A stretch of 64,000 nt of DNA, taken from Acidobacteriaceae bacterium (GTDB lineage Bacteria > Acidobacteriota > Terriglobia > Terriglobales > Acidobacteriaceae). This document shows, piece by piece, positions 52,044 to 60,633 of this stretch (positions are counted from its first letter, which is position 1; each line of letters starts with the position of its first letter). The notes beneath the pieces are model-generated. The model made no database searches and was not told the origin of the DNA. It saw only the letters and a list, made by a program, of their open reading frames with translations. The translations under genes and the position numbers were made by a program. The DNA lies in assembly GCA_003139095.1 (NCBI GenBank), contig PLHW01000044.1, forward strand, positions 125,838-189,837, in the 5' to 3' direction.

Positions 52044-52418
52044 CTAACATCTTTCGAGCACAGCGTACATTTCCCGGATATAAGGCTTGTCATTAACTAC
52101 CCGACCGTCGACTTCGACCCATGCATGGGCTTTGAAGGGCATCTGTTGGGCTCCGATCATCATCTCCGCTGGCACGCCGCGGCGTTTCAGCAAACACGCA
52201 GTTGCCGCTGACCGTTGAAGGCAGCGCACTTCTTTCCAGTACCAGATGCATGCAATATCAACCGCTGCACAGACTCGTTCGGTCGAGTCGGCCACGGCCG
52301 GCGATTTCCGATTCGGGCAGGCACGCACTTTGTTGTACAGCGCCTGAAAGTTTCCGCGGCCCAGATAGAGATCAAACTGAATCAGTCTCAGGTACGCTTG
52401 CAGCACGAGAAGCGACAT
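52044..52418 (-). CDS. lasso peptide B2 protein (transglutaminase-like leader peptidase)
   Basis: Cys...FKAHAWVEVDGRVVNDKP...; Cys/His/Asp arrangement of the Transglut_core3 family; between the C and B1 genes. Confidence 0.85.
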   Translation of the reverse strand: MSLLVLQAYLRLIQFDLYLGRGNFQALYNKVRACPNRKSPAVADSTERVCAAVDIACIWYWKEVRCLQRSAATACLLKRRGVPAEMMIGAQQMPFKAHAWVEVDGRVVNDKPYIREMYAVLERC

Positions 52419-52434
52419 TGGGGGAACCTCCGCG

Positions 52435-54474
52435 TCAGACAGTCAACTGCAACTGGTCGCAAAGAAATGCCATTCGGTCCGTGAGGGCTTCAATCCGCTC
52501 ACTCAAAGGCAACACGGGGGAATGCCCCCGATGTCGGCTGTAGTCGAGAAATATCGGATAACCTGACGCATTTGCGGCTTGCAGACGGGCCGTCATTTTC
52601 CGAGCGTGGAGCGGATTGCAGTTCTGGTCAGAATCCCCGGAGACGATCATTGTGGCCGGGTATGCTGTTTCTTCGTGCACGTTGTGGTATGGGGAATAAT
52701 TGAGGAGCGCTGCGAAGTCTTTAGCGTCATCGGCCGTCCCAAACTCATCCTGCCAGACATACGCGTTGTCGAACAGGTGATACCGCAGCATGTCGAGCAT
52801 GGGGACCATGCAGACAACTGCACGAAACAGATCGGGCCGTTGTGTCATGGCGGCGCCAACCAGCAGTCCAGAATTTGAACCGCCGAAGATGGCGAGGGTA
52901 CGAGATTCGGCGTGTCCGGTCTCAATCAGCCACTCCGCGGCGGCAATGAAGTCGTCAAATGCTAGTTGCCGATTCCGTCGCTTGGCTGCGTTATGCCATT
53001 CCGTCCCGAACTCGGAGCCACCACGAATGTTCGGCAGTGCAAAGAGACAGCCTCGCTCGATGAGAAACGCCACAAACACGCTGAACTGTGGAGTCATCGG
53101 GACTCCATAACCTCCGTACGAAGTCATGATGGTGGGACTTGCACCTCCCTCAAGAACTTCTGGACGGCCAACCAGGAATATGGGAATTTGTTTCCCGTCT
53201 TTCGCCGGGAACCAAGCCTGTGCGTGACGGAAACCCTGGGAGTCAAAGGGGATCTTCCGTTCTGCCCAGAGCGTTATCTTGCATCTTGTATGCAGGTAGC
53301 TACAGGTCTGAACAGGTTTCGTAAAAGACTCTTGTTCGAAGAGGAGCTCGCCCCCATCCTCGGAGCTTCCCAGCACGTGCGCCGTGTCCCACTGGTTGAT
53401 CGGGACTTGGCCGAGTGGTTTGCCAGATAGGTCGAAGATTTGGATCTCTGTTTGAAGCTTTCTCAGATAAGAAACAAAAATCGTGTCCCCACTCACCGTC
53501 CAGTTTTGGATCGGGACGTCGCCACTCGGAACGACTGTGAAGAATTCCGGGTCCGCCGGCTCACGCCGGCGTAGTTCAACAATTCTCAAGTTCGGCGCTT
53601 CCCGATCGGTCACGGCCAGGATGCGGCCGTTCTTCAGTAGCAGTGGCTCGAATTTGTACTGGGCATTCTGAATTACCCGCTCTGCATCATTACTGTTCTC
53701 GAACGCCCAGAGATAAAAGTCAGTGACCGTACCTTCTTCAAACCGAACTACCAGAAAGCCAAGGTGATCGAGGCCAGGAACGATGTGGAGTCGCATCTTA
53801 TCGTCGTCGCCGGCGAAGAAGACTTCCTTATCGTCGGCAAAGCGGGTACCCAAGACGTGCCTGCAAGCGGCGCGACGGTGTGGTCCTCGGCCCCCGAGGG
53901 CCTCGTGAACGTAGTAGAACGCGCGAGAGTCTGGCGCAAATGCGAAGCCACGCAAGTAACCTCGCGGAAGTACATCCGGCAGTGGCTTGCGCGTCTCAAT
54001 ATCCAACAGCTCAAACGTTCCTGTACGCTCTCCGCCTTGCTTAACCTCATACAGGAGCAAGCGACCATCGGGTGAAATGCTAAGCGGTCTTACTGCTGTG
54101 TGTGGCCCAGTGCCCCGAAGCGCAGGGTCGACGAGCAGTTGATCGGGCCCATCCCAGCCTTCGCGGAAGCATACGCAGGGTTGTTCCTGCCCCGGCAGCC
54201 GCTTTCGAAAGAAGTACCGGTCACCGGCTTTCTGAAGTGAGTCATGTGTTTCAACATCAAGAAGTCTGCGCACGCGGTCTCGAATGCCCTCGCGACCGGG
54301 GATCGAGTCGAGATAGGAACGTGCATATCGTGTTTGTGCCGCAAGCCATTCCCGAGTGCGAGGTGAGTCTTGGTCTTCGAGCCAGCGGTAAGGATCAGTG
54401 ACCGGCACGCCATGCAAGAATTCAGTGACGGCTTCGAGCGGGGAGTGTGGCGGGGGTTCCATCAGTGCAGGCAC
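52435..54474 (-). CDS. S9 prolyl oligopeptidase-family serine peptidase
   Basis: IFGGSNSGLLVGAAMTQRPDLF (nucleophile Ser), GGYGVPMTPQFSVFVAFLIERG, C-terminal RHRGHSP. Confidence 0.9.
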   Translation of the reverse strand: MPALMEPPPHSPLEAVTEFLHGVPVTDPYRWLEDQDSPRTREWLAAQTRYARSYLDSIPGREGIRDRVRRLLDVETHDSLQKAGDRYFFRKRLPGQEQPCVCFREGWDGPDQLLVDPALRGTGPHTAVRPLSISPDGRLLLYEVKQGGERTGTFELLDIETRKPLPDVLPRGYLRGFAFAPDSRAFYYVHEALGGRGPHRRAACRHVLGTRFADDKEVFFAGDDDKMRLHIVPGLDHLGFLVVRFEEGTVTDFYLWAFENSNDAERVIQNAQYKFEPLLLKNGRILAVTDREAPNLRIVELRRREPADPEFFTVVPSGDVPIQNWTVSGDTIFVSYLRKLQTEIQIFDLSGKPLGQVPINQWDTAHVLGSSEDGGELLFEQESFTKPVQTCSYLHTRCKITLWAERKIPFDSQGFRHAQAWFPAKDGKQIPIFLVGRPEVLEGGASPTIMTSYGGYGVPMTPQFSVFVAFLIERGCLFALPNIRGGSEFGTEWHNAAKRRNRQLAFDDFIAAAEWLIETGHAESRTLAIFGGSNSGLLVGAAMTQRPDLFRAVVCMVPMLDMLRYHLFDNAYVWQDEFGTADDAKDFAALLNYSPYHNVHEETAYPATMIVSGDSDQNCNPLHARKMTARLQAANASGYPIFLDYSRHRGHSPVLPLSERIEALTDRMAFLCDQLQLTV

Positions 54475-55907
54475 ATTGACCTCCGATCAGACAGTTGATT
54501 CGCCTCCCGATTCATTCGGCGTGTCAGGCTGCGCAAGTATCCAGCAGTGGCTGGCTCACGCGATCTTTCTGGGTTCTCCCAAGCATTGCTTCCGGCTGCG
54601 TAGGCAAAGATCGCCAGGAGCGGAGCGAGTTCCAGAGCTTCGGAAACAGTGACTGGCGGGACTACCTCCTCCCATGGCGCACAGTAGGATTCGATCAGCC
54701 TTGTCTCGACAGCCGAATCTGCCTTCCCGGTGCGACGTAGGTGTTCGAGCAGATATTGAAAGCTGAAGAAGGGATTTCCGACGTACGCTTCGACCCAATC
54801 GAGGAATGAACATCGACTTGGCGAAACAATGATGTTCCCCGGGTTGAGATCGAGATGGCCGAGCGTCTCAGGAATTCCCAGAGCTTCCAAAGCATCAAGC
54901 GCACTCTGTATGCGGTCTCCCAGGAGGAGCAATTCCTCGCGACCGAGAGCCGCTGGCGGCACTTTCGTCTGCTGGTCCATCAGTTGTGCCATGGTCTCCG
55001 TGAAAGGATGAATCAGTTTGGAAAGTGTGGCGGCACCCAGATCGCGCGCACCAGCCCCGAGGATCAGGGCACTATGGTCGAGAGACTCGATCTGCAATCT
55101 GGCCAGAGCAGTTGCTGCTCTGTGCCAGACCGCGTCCTCCTGTACTTCACAGAGAAGCTCTCCTGGGGCCTCCCGCGTAAGCCATCCATTCCACTCTGGA
55201 CGGGTCGCCAATACCCCAGGAAGGTAGTTTGGGAAGAGTTGCGCAAGCATACAGGCAATGGAAAATTCCTTCTGGTTGGGCTCGCCCACAGCTTTGAACC
55301 ATAGCGCTGGGCCATTCGTTTCGAATCGAACCAGGCTGAATGTTGGGCTGGCGTTCAACTGGCGGACATTCCCGTCGAGATGGAAGCCCAGCGGTTCGAT
55401 GACCGTCTGGACCCACTCGCGCAATTCCTTGAAGCAGCCCAGTCGTGCGAATGGGCCAGCCGGTGACTCCTTCCCCTCGGCACTACACCGCGCGATCGAT
55501 TGCTGGATCGCCAGATAGTCAGAAGAGCCAATTAGCGAATCGTGGGATAAAGATGAAAGTGGAGCCCATTGAGTGGGCATCTTAGGATTGCCGCTGACGC
55601 GCCAGTGCTCTGTTGCTTGATATCGGATCCCGGTAGCATCCGTCGACGCCGACGCATCCGGCTCGAAAAGACAGACGACTTCTTCTCCCCAGTCAGTCCT
55701 GACCGCTGCGGTGAGATTCTCTGCCACTCGTTGCCAGCGCGGAATGTTCACGGAAGGTAGCGCGAATCGGTCGCCATCAGGGACTACAAGAACCTCGGTC
55801 CCGCTTTGACCCAGCACGACGACGCGGTAGGTCTCGCACTCGGTTTGTTCTGGAGTTGTCAATTTCCCGCTCACATTCTTAGCGATCGTTCTGCTAGTAG
55901 CCTGCAA
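54462..55907 (-). CDS. APH-like phosphotransferase family protein
   Basis: LGHLDLNPGNIIVSPSRCSFLDWVEAYVGNPFF (HxDxxxxN...DW). Confidence 0.7.
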   Translation of the reverse strand: MQATSRTIAKNVSGKLTTPEQTECETYRVVVLGQSGTEVLVVPDGDRFALPSVNIPRWQRVAENLTAAVRTDWGEEVVCLFEPDASASTDATGIRYQATEHWRVSGNPKMPTQWAPLSSLSHDSLIGSSDYLAIQQSIARCSAEGKESPAGPFARLGCFKELREWVQTVIEPLGFHLDGNVRQLNASPTFSLVRFETNGPALWFKAVGEPNQKEFSIACMLAQLFPNYLPGVLATRPEWNGWLTREAPGELLCEVQEDAVWHRAATALARLQIESLDHSALILGAGARDLGAATLSKLIHPFTETMAQLMDQQTKVPPAALGREELLLLGDRIQSALDALEALGIPETLGHLDLNPGNIIVSPSRCSFLDWVEAYVGNPFFSFQYLLEHLRRTGKADSAVETRLIESYCAPWEEVVPPVTVSEALELAPLLAIFAYAAGSNAWENPERSREPATAGYLRSLTRRMNREANQLSDRRSMCLH

Positions 55908-56196
55908 CTAGCTTGTGCCTTTGCAGCGATTCGATGAATTCACGCACATCACTTTCGACAGCTTCGCGGCTGGCATTGAACTCGCGGCTGATCACATTCA
56001 CGACATCGGGCTCCGCCGACCCTTTTTCAAGAAGCTCGAGAATCCTCGATCCAACGAGATTCAGGTTGAACATTTGGCCCTGCTGGACATCGAGGACGAT
56101 CGCGCCATCTTGTCCGTGCGTGCTGCGAACTCCATCAGAGACTCTGTACATCGGCTCGCCCCACTCGACGCGGCAGACTTTTAGCGCGTGTGGCAC
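55894..56196 (-). CDS. PqqD-family RRE protein (lasso B1)
   Basis: GAIVLDVQQGQMFNLNLVGSRILELLEKGSAEPDVVNVISREFNASREAVESDVREFIESLQRHKLV. Confidence 0.85.
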   Translation of the reverse strand: MPHALKVCRVEWGEPMYRVSDGVRSTHGQDGAIVLDVQQGQMFNLNLVGSRILELLEKGSAEPDVVNVISREFNASREAVESDVREFIESLQRHKLVAGY

Positions 56197-56404
56197 ACCT
56201 TGCCATTTAGAGCAGTGGAAACGCCAGTGATTCCCGAATTCGTTCGCGAAACAATCAGGCGCTTTGCAGTTTGGTTGTCACTTCAACGATATGCGGGGTT
56301 TGCCGCAGGCTCGGCGGAAATGGAATTCGTTCGCTTTTCCGGTCCAATTTCCGGCCACGAGGGGGGTATTGCCTGATGTGTGTACGTGGGAATACTGATT
56401 TCGA

Positions 56405-58945
56405 CTAGTGCGCGGGCAGTCGCGGGGTCCCAATTTGGCGAAGAATTGTCGCGTCGGTGATCTTGCTATCCGCGGCCAGCAACTGCGCTTTGCTCAGAAT
56501 GATGGCCAGTGTCTGGTCGCCATCGAAAGGAAGGTAGAGTGGCCCCTTTTGCCAGGTTGCATGCCCGCGATCAGGGACAATGCACAAGTAATGGCTGCCC
56601 GGCTCCATCAAGACATTGGCGCTACCGAGGTGAATCTTGTAAGTGTGCAGATCGCCACGCACCACCAGAAATTTGCCGTCTAACGTGCATCTGGAAGCAA
56701 TCTTGAGTTGAGGCAAGAGTTTCTCTAAGATCGTGCGCCGCGTTTCGCCACTCTGGCTAAGGTCGGCAAAAGCAAAGCTTCGCCAGTACTGCTGGCCAAA
56801 TGCGTCTTCGCCGCGGTCGACCCACGTCGGATCATTCCCGATGCTGGTGACACCGACAAAAAGGTCGACATCCCGCATGATCTCTGAAAATACCACCGGT
56901 GGAATCTCGGCTAGGCGGACTGGCGCGCTGTCCCGGTAGAAGCGGACCTGGTCGGTAAAGAGATATAGATTGATACCGCTGCCGGACATCTGATCCGTTG
57001 CCTCTCGGGGGTCGGTGCCGGTGTTCACATCGGGTACATCTACCCAGAATTCCGCTTTCATCGAGCGCCGGGCCACCTCGAGAGTGGGGACGTTATGGCC
57101 GTCGAACCCCGATCCCATCAACCGATATTGCCAGCCGCGTTCGCGACAGAGGCTGGCGAATTGATGCTGCCGTATGACATGAGCGGCGAACCGGTTCGAG
57201 TACGTCTCCGTTTGCTCTTCAGCTGGCGTCAGAATATAGACTTCGCGGTGAGCCTGCTTGAAGGGCTGCACGACGTGGTGGTCCTCCAGCCAGCATCGCC
57301 AGCTAAGAATCGTTTGCGGATCGGATTGCAGCGGATGCCATAGCTGAACCCTCGTGCCCTGTCCCAAATCCGCGACTGGCTCATTGTTCCAGCCCACAAT
57401 CTCGCCGTTGAACCATATTCCCAAGGTTTTGTTTGCGCCGCTTTCGAACCTCCAGATCAGGCGCCTGGCGAGGGCACTGAGCAGAGGATGGTCGAGAAAA
57501 TGCTTGCGCCAGTGCTCGTAATTGATCTGGCGTTCGTTGATGAGGAACTGCTCGACGCGCAGTCGTTGCGCGGCTGACATTTTCTGTGCATCGGCTGCGG
57601 TGCGTTTGATCTCTTTCAGCCGGGATGCGTGGTTTTGCTTGACATCGGCGGGAGGAGATTTTAGTGGCTTGCCTGCTGCATTTTGCCAGCGAAGTTCGAT
57701 CTCTCCCGTTCCGGGCACCAACACCAGATCCACGCGACAGTCCCCGAGGTGCTCGGAACGCTGACCGTCTGCGGCCAATCCATACGTTGGAACAGCCATG
57801 TCCTCCAAGTCATCGCGGCTCAATGCGGCTCGCTCGGCCGCGCCGTTCAGCGCCTTCTCGATCAGTTTGAGGGCGACGGCGTACCTCACTTTGGCTCGCA
57901 TCCGGGTGAGTTGTGCTACCGACTCCATTCCTGGCATTTCAGCCAGAGTATTGACACAGGCGAATCCAACGCGCGCGGAAACGGGTCCGATGTTAGGAAT
58001 CTTGCGCAGACATGTCAGTCCCATATCCGCAATCGCCCCGCACAGTCCTCCATCGGAGGTGCCCGCTAGCAGCCAGACAAAACCTTTGAGATAGTCAGCG
58101 TCTTTGTCAGAGATCTGCGCAGCTGGCTTAACAGTTAAAGGCGCGATCTCTCCGTTCAGCCAACGAATGGCAGAGTCTCGGACCTTGGTGGCGCCAACAG
58201 CGACAATCAGTTCTTCCGATCGTTTGCGCCACGCCTTCGAAGGAGTGGATGACTGTGCTCCAAGACAATGAACAAACATCTCCGCCCAGCTACTTCGATC
58301 CGGCTCGGAATGTTTCTCGATTTCGGCAAAGACAAACGAACTCCAGGGACCACCGGCCAAGAGTTGATTTTCTTTCCCGGGCTGGAGGTAAAGGTCAATC
58401 CTTTCCAGGAGTTTCCGATTTTCCCTGGAATTGGACCGGCGCGACAACTGGACGAGGGAATCCTTCAACCCGCGCATCGCCCCTTCAATCTCGCCTGTCC
58501 TTGGGCCTGACTCAACCGCACTGATCAGAGACGCTAAAGGGAAGCAGTAATGGATAACCTGGAGATATCGGGTGAAGGAACGAACCATATCAGACAAGTC
58601 CGCAGGCTGAAGCGGGAGCTTACGGCGCAGAATATTTGAAACCACGCTGCCCAACGCTCTGAATTCCAGCCAGTTGAAACGCTGGCCCACTGGAGTAGAA
58701 CCGAACAAGCTGGAAAACAGTTTGCCTACAATAGTCGTTTCGACGTTGGCAGGTGCGGGCGCAAGAGCACCCGCGCTAGCAAGAACCGTTCGGAGAAAAG
58801 CTATTTGGATTTCGGGAGGTTCCGCCTGAAGATCGTTAACAATCGCCAGCTTGCGGGTCTGTAGGATCGCCCACTGTTTTTCGCGGCACTCCTGCTGGAG
58901 CCTTTCTAGATAACCGGAGATGACCGCTTGGACTTGCGGCGTCAT
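56405..58945 (-). CDS. DUF4132-like protein
   Basis: C-terminal module INLYLFTDQVRFYRD...VFSEIMRDVDLFVGVTSIGNDPTW...IASRCTLDGKFLVVRGDLHTYKIHLGSANVLM. Confidence 0.7.
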   Translation of the reverse strand: MTPQVQAVISGYLERLQQECREKQWAILQTRKLAIVNDLQAEPPEIQIAFLRTVLASAGALAPAPANVETTIVGKLFSSLFGSTPVGQRFNWLEFRALGSVVSNILRRKLPLQPADLSDMVRSFTRYLQVIHYCFPLASLISAVESGPRTGEIEGAMRGLKDSLVQLSRRSNSRENRKLLERIDLYLQPGKENQLLAGGPWSSFVFAEIEKHSEPDRSSWAEMFVHCLGAQSSTPSKAWRKRSEELIVAVGATKVRDSAIRWLNGEIAPLTVKPAAQISDKDADYLKGFVWLLAGTSDGGLCGAIADMGLTCLRKIPNIGPVSARVGFACVNTLAEMPGMESVAQLTRMRAKVRYAVALKLIEKALNGAAERAALSRDDLEDMAVPTYGLAADGQRSEHLGDCRVDLVLVPGTGEIELRWQNAAGKPLKSPPADVKQNHASRLKEIKRTAADAQKMSAAQRLRVEQFLINERQINYEHWRKHFLDHPLLSALARRLIWRFESGANKTLGIWFNGEIVGWNNEPVADLGQGTRVQLWHPLQSDPQTILSWRCWLEDHHVVQPFKQAHREVYILTPAEEQTETYSNRFAAHVIRQHQFASLCRERGWQYRLMGSGFDGHNVPTLEVARRSMKAEFWVDVPDVNTGTDPREATDQMSGSGINLYLFTDQVRFYRDSAPVRLAEIPPVVFSEIMRDVDLFVGVTSIGNDPTWVDRGEDAFGQQYWRSFAFADLSQSGETRRTILEKLLPQLKIASRCTLDGKFLVVRGDLHTYKIHLGSANVLMEPGSHYLCIVPDRGHATWQKGPLYLPFDGDQTLAIILSKAQLLAADSKITDATILRQIGTPRLPAH

Positions 58946-59337
58946 TATCCACCAACGAGCGGCACGAGTTTCAGAAAATGGACTTCGCTGGTTTCTCGTA
59001 GCGGAATGACCTCATCCAGTTCCTCTACCTGCTGGCCGTCCACAATGACAAAAAAGCCGTTCGCCTCGAAGGCTTCGAGAGCCTTGGCGTACTGGTTCTC
59101 CCAGTTGAGTTGGCGGCGCGTCTTGAGGCGATATCCGTTTAGCACTCTCTCAGCGTCCGTCGGCTGGATGAGGCCGCAAAACACATCCGATTGCTCGCGA
59201 TTGAAGTCCTCGACTTCCTCGCGAATACGCTGGCGAATTAACTCCCGCAGAGAGACCTTATCAGCGCGAATCTCAAGCTTGAGCGTCCGGGATTTTTCTC
59301 CCGACGCAGCCTTGTCGAAGATCGTCACAAGTCCCAT
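58945..59337 (-). CDS. ubiquitin-like/MoaD-like beta-grasp protein with C-terminal -GG
   Basis: C-terminus FFVIVDGQQVEELDEVIPLRETSEVHFLKLVPLVGG-stop resembles MoaD/ThiS; likely start MGLVTIF with upstream GGAAGG; stop overlaps the DUF4132 start (TAATG). Confidence 0.6.
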   Translation of the reverse strand: MGLVTIFDKAASGEKSRTLKLEIRADKVSLRELIRQRIREEVEDFNREQSDVFCGLIQPTDAERVLNGYRLKTRRQLNWENQYAKALEAFEANGFFVIVDGQQVEELDEVIPLRETSEVHFLKLVPLVGG

Positions 59338-59469
59338 GCGGCACCTTCCAATGGAGATCATTATTCTAGCTGTCAGCAAATGCACGCCGGAAGTTACTTT
59401 TGTGTCTTCAGGATGATGACGATTGCCCAACAAACGGTGACGTGCGAGACGATAAGTTGCCTCGACTCA

Positions 59470-59498
59470 CGTTACACCACGTAAAAAGCGTGCTATAC
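59470..59498 (+). promoter_or_regulatory. candidate sigma-70 promoter upstream of tRNA block 1
   Basis: GTTACA - 17 bp - TATACT. Confidence 0.5.
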
Positions 59499-59615
59499 TG
59501 AGCTTCGAAAATGACGATACAGACCAAATCCATTATGAGACGGCGCGTCAATCGCGCTCGGCCCTCGGGATTGGTCTGATCATTCGCTAGATTTCCAAGT
59601 TCAGATTCGATTTCC

Positions 59616-59650
59616 GAAGGCCCCGACAAAATCGGGGCCTTCGTGTTTTT
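59616..59650 (+). terminator. intrinsic terminator/attenuator abutting the first tRNA
   Basis: 11-bp perfect stem GAAGGCCCCGA-caaaa-TCGGGGCCTTC followed by GTGTTTTT. Confidence 0.75.
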
Positions 59651-59726
59651 GGCCGGTAGCCAAGCTGGAAAGGCACGTGACTGTTACTCACGCCATGCGC
59701 AGGTTCGAATCCTGCCCGGCCAGCCA
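59650..59726 (+). tRNA. tRNA-Asn(GTT)
   Basis: Acceptor TGGCCGG/CCGGCCA, loop CTGTTAC, T-loop TTCGAAT, encoded CCA. Confidence 0.85.
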
Positions 59727-59744
59727 GATTCCGAGGGTAGTAAC

Positions 59745-59820
59745 GGCTCGCTAGTTCAGTAGGAAGAACGCGGCTCTCATAAAGCCGTCGTGGATGGTTC
59801 GAATCCATCGCGAGCCACCA
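59745..59820 (+). tRNA. tRNA-Met(CAT) (elongator or Ile2; not resolved)
   Basis: Acceptor GGCTCGC/GCGAGCC, loop CTCATAA, CCA. Confidence 0.85.
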
Positions 59821-59822
59821 GT

Positions 59823-59913
59823 GGAGGGGCCTCCGGCGAGGGGCAGTGGCTTATACCCACTTCGGCGCCAGATTAGCGCGGCCAGACAGGTTCGACACCT
59901 GTACCCTCTACCA
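59823..59913 (+). tRNA. class II-like tRNA, anticodon TAT
   Basis: Stem AGTGG/CCACT, loop CTTATAC, about 24-nt variable region, T-arm ACAGG-TTCGACA-CCTGT, CCA; one acceptor mismatch. Confidence 0.65.
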
Positions 59914-59920
59914 ATTTGTC

Positions 59921-59996
59921 GCGCCGGTAGTTCAACGGACCAGAACAGTTGGCCTACACCCAACAGATGCGGGTTCAACTCCCGAACGGCGCACCA
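59921..59996 (+). tRNA. tRNA-Val(TAC)-like, C33
   Basis: GTTGG-CCTACAC-CCAAC; T-loop TTCAACT; CCA; mismatch at acceptor position 7. Confidence 0.75.
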
Positions 59997-59997
59997 G

Positions 59998-60071
59998 GCA
60001 GGATTAGCTCGAAGGTCGAGCCCGCGGTCGATAACCGCGAGGCGTTGGTTCGATTCCAACATCCTGCACCA
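59998..60071 (+). tRNA. tRNA-Ile(GAT), C33
   Basis: Acceptor GCAGGAT/ATCCTGC; CGCGG-TCGATAA-CCGCG; CCA. Confidence 0.8.
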
Positions 60072-60089
60072 AAGCTTGTGGTGAGTAAC

Positions 60090-60166
60090 GGGTGACTGGC
60101 AGAGATGGCTGATGCACTCGCCTCTTAAGCGAGACCAGGCTGGTTCGATTCCAGCGTCACCCACCA
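60090..60166 (+). tRNA. tRNA-Lys(CTT)
   Basis: Acceptor GGGTGAC/GTCACCC; loop CTCTTAA; CCA. Confidence 0.88.
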
Positions 60167-60172
60167 GATTTT

Positions 60173-60248
60173 GCGGGATTGGCAGATAGGGATATGCACT
60201 CGCCTTTTAAGCGAGACGAAGTGGGTTCGATTCCCACATCCCGCACCA
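60173..60248 (+). tRNA. tRNA-Lys(TTT)
   Basis: Acceptor GCGGGAT/ATCCCGC; loop CTTTTAA; CCA. Confidence 0.88.
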
Positions 60249-60265
60249 GAGTTATTTAGCAAAGA

Positions 60266-60342
60266 GGCGGCATAGCATAACGGAACAATGCTCCGAGCTT
60301 CTACCTCGGACGATGAGAGTTCAAATCTCTCTGCCGCCTCCA
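60266..60342 (+). tRNA. tRNA-Arg(TCT)
   Basis: Acceptor GGCGGCA/TGCCGCC; loop CTTCTAC; CCA. Confidence 0.88.
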
Positions 60343-60346
60343 ATGT

Positions 60347-60422
60347 GGGGATGTGGTCCAACGGATGAGGGCGCAAGGCTACGAACCTTGAGATCAGAGT
60401 TCAATTCTCTGCATCCCCTCCA
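60347..60422 (+). tRNA. tRNA-Arg(ACG)
   Basis: Acceptor GGGGATG/CATCCCC; loop CTACGAA; CCA. Confidence 0.88.
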
Positions 60423-60432
60423 CATTAGTTAG

Positions 60433-60508
60433 GCTCGCGTGGTCTAAGGCATGATGACGCTTCGGTCCTAACGAAGAGATCCGGGTTGGATTCCCGGCGC
60501 GAGTTCCA
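60433..60508 (+). tRNA. tRNA-Arg(CCT)
   Basis: Acceptor GCTCGCG/CGCGAGT; loop GTCCTAA; T-loop TTGGATT; CCA. Confidence 0.8.
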
Positions 60509-60510
60509 GA

Positions 60511-60586
60511 GGGTGGGTAGTGTAATCGAACAACACGGCAGCGTCCGAAGCTGCAAATCCGGGTTTGACTCCCGGCCCGCCCTCCA
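60511..60586 (+). tRNA. tRNA-Arg(CCG)
   Basis: Acceptor GGGTGGG/CCCGCCC; loop GTCCGAA; T-loop TTTGACT; CCA. Confidence 0.8.
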
Positions 60587-60633
60587 GTCACTTTTAGTAT
60601 GGATGTTTGCACTCAGACAAACTGGATACTGCA

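Noticed and set aside
59500-59650. T-box riboswitch upstream of the tRNA array
   Set aside because: No T-box consensus (AGGGUGGNACCGCG) seen; kept only as a generic leader/attenuator.
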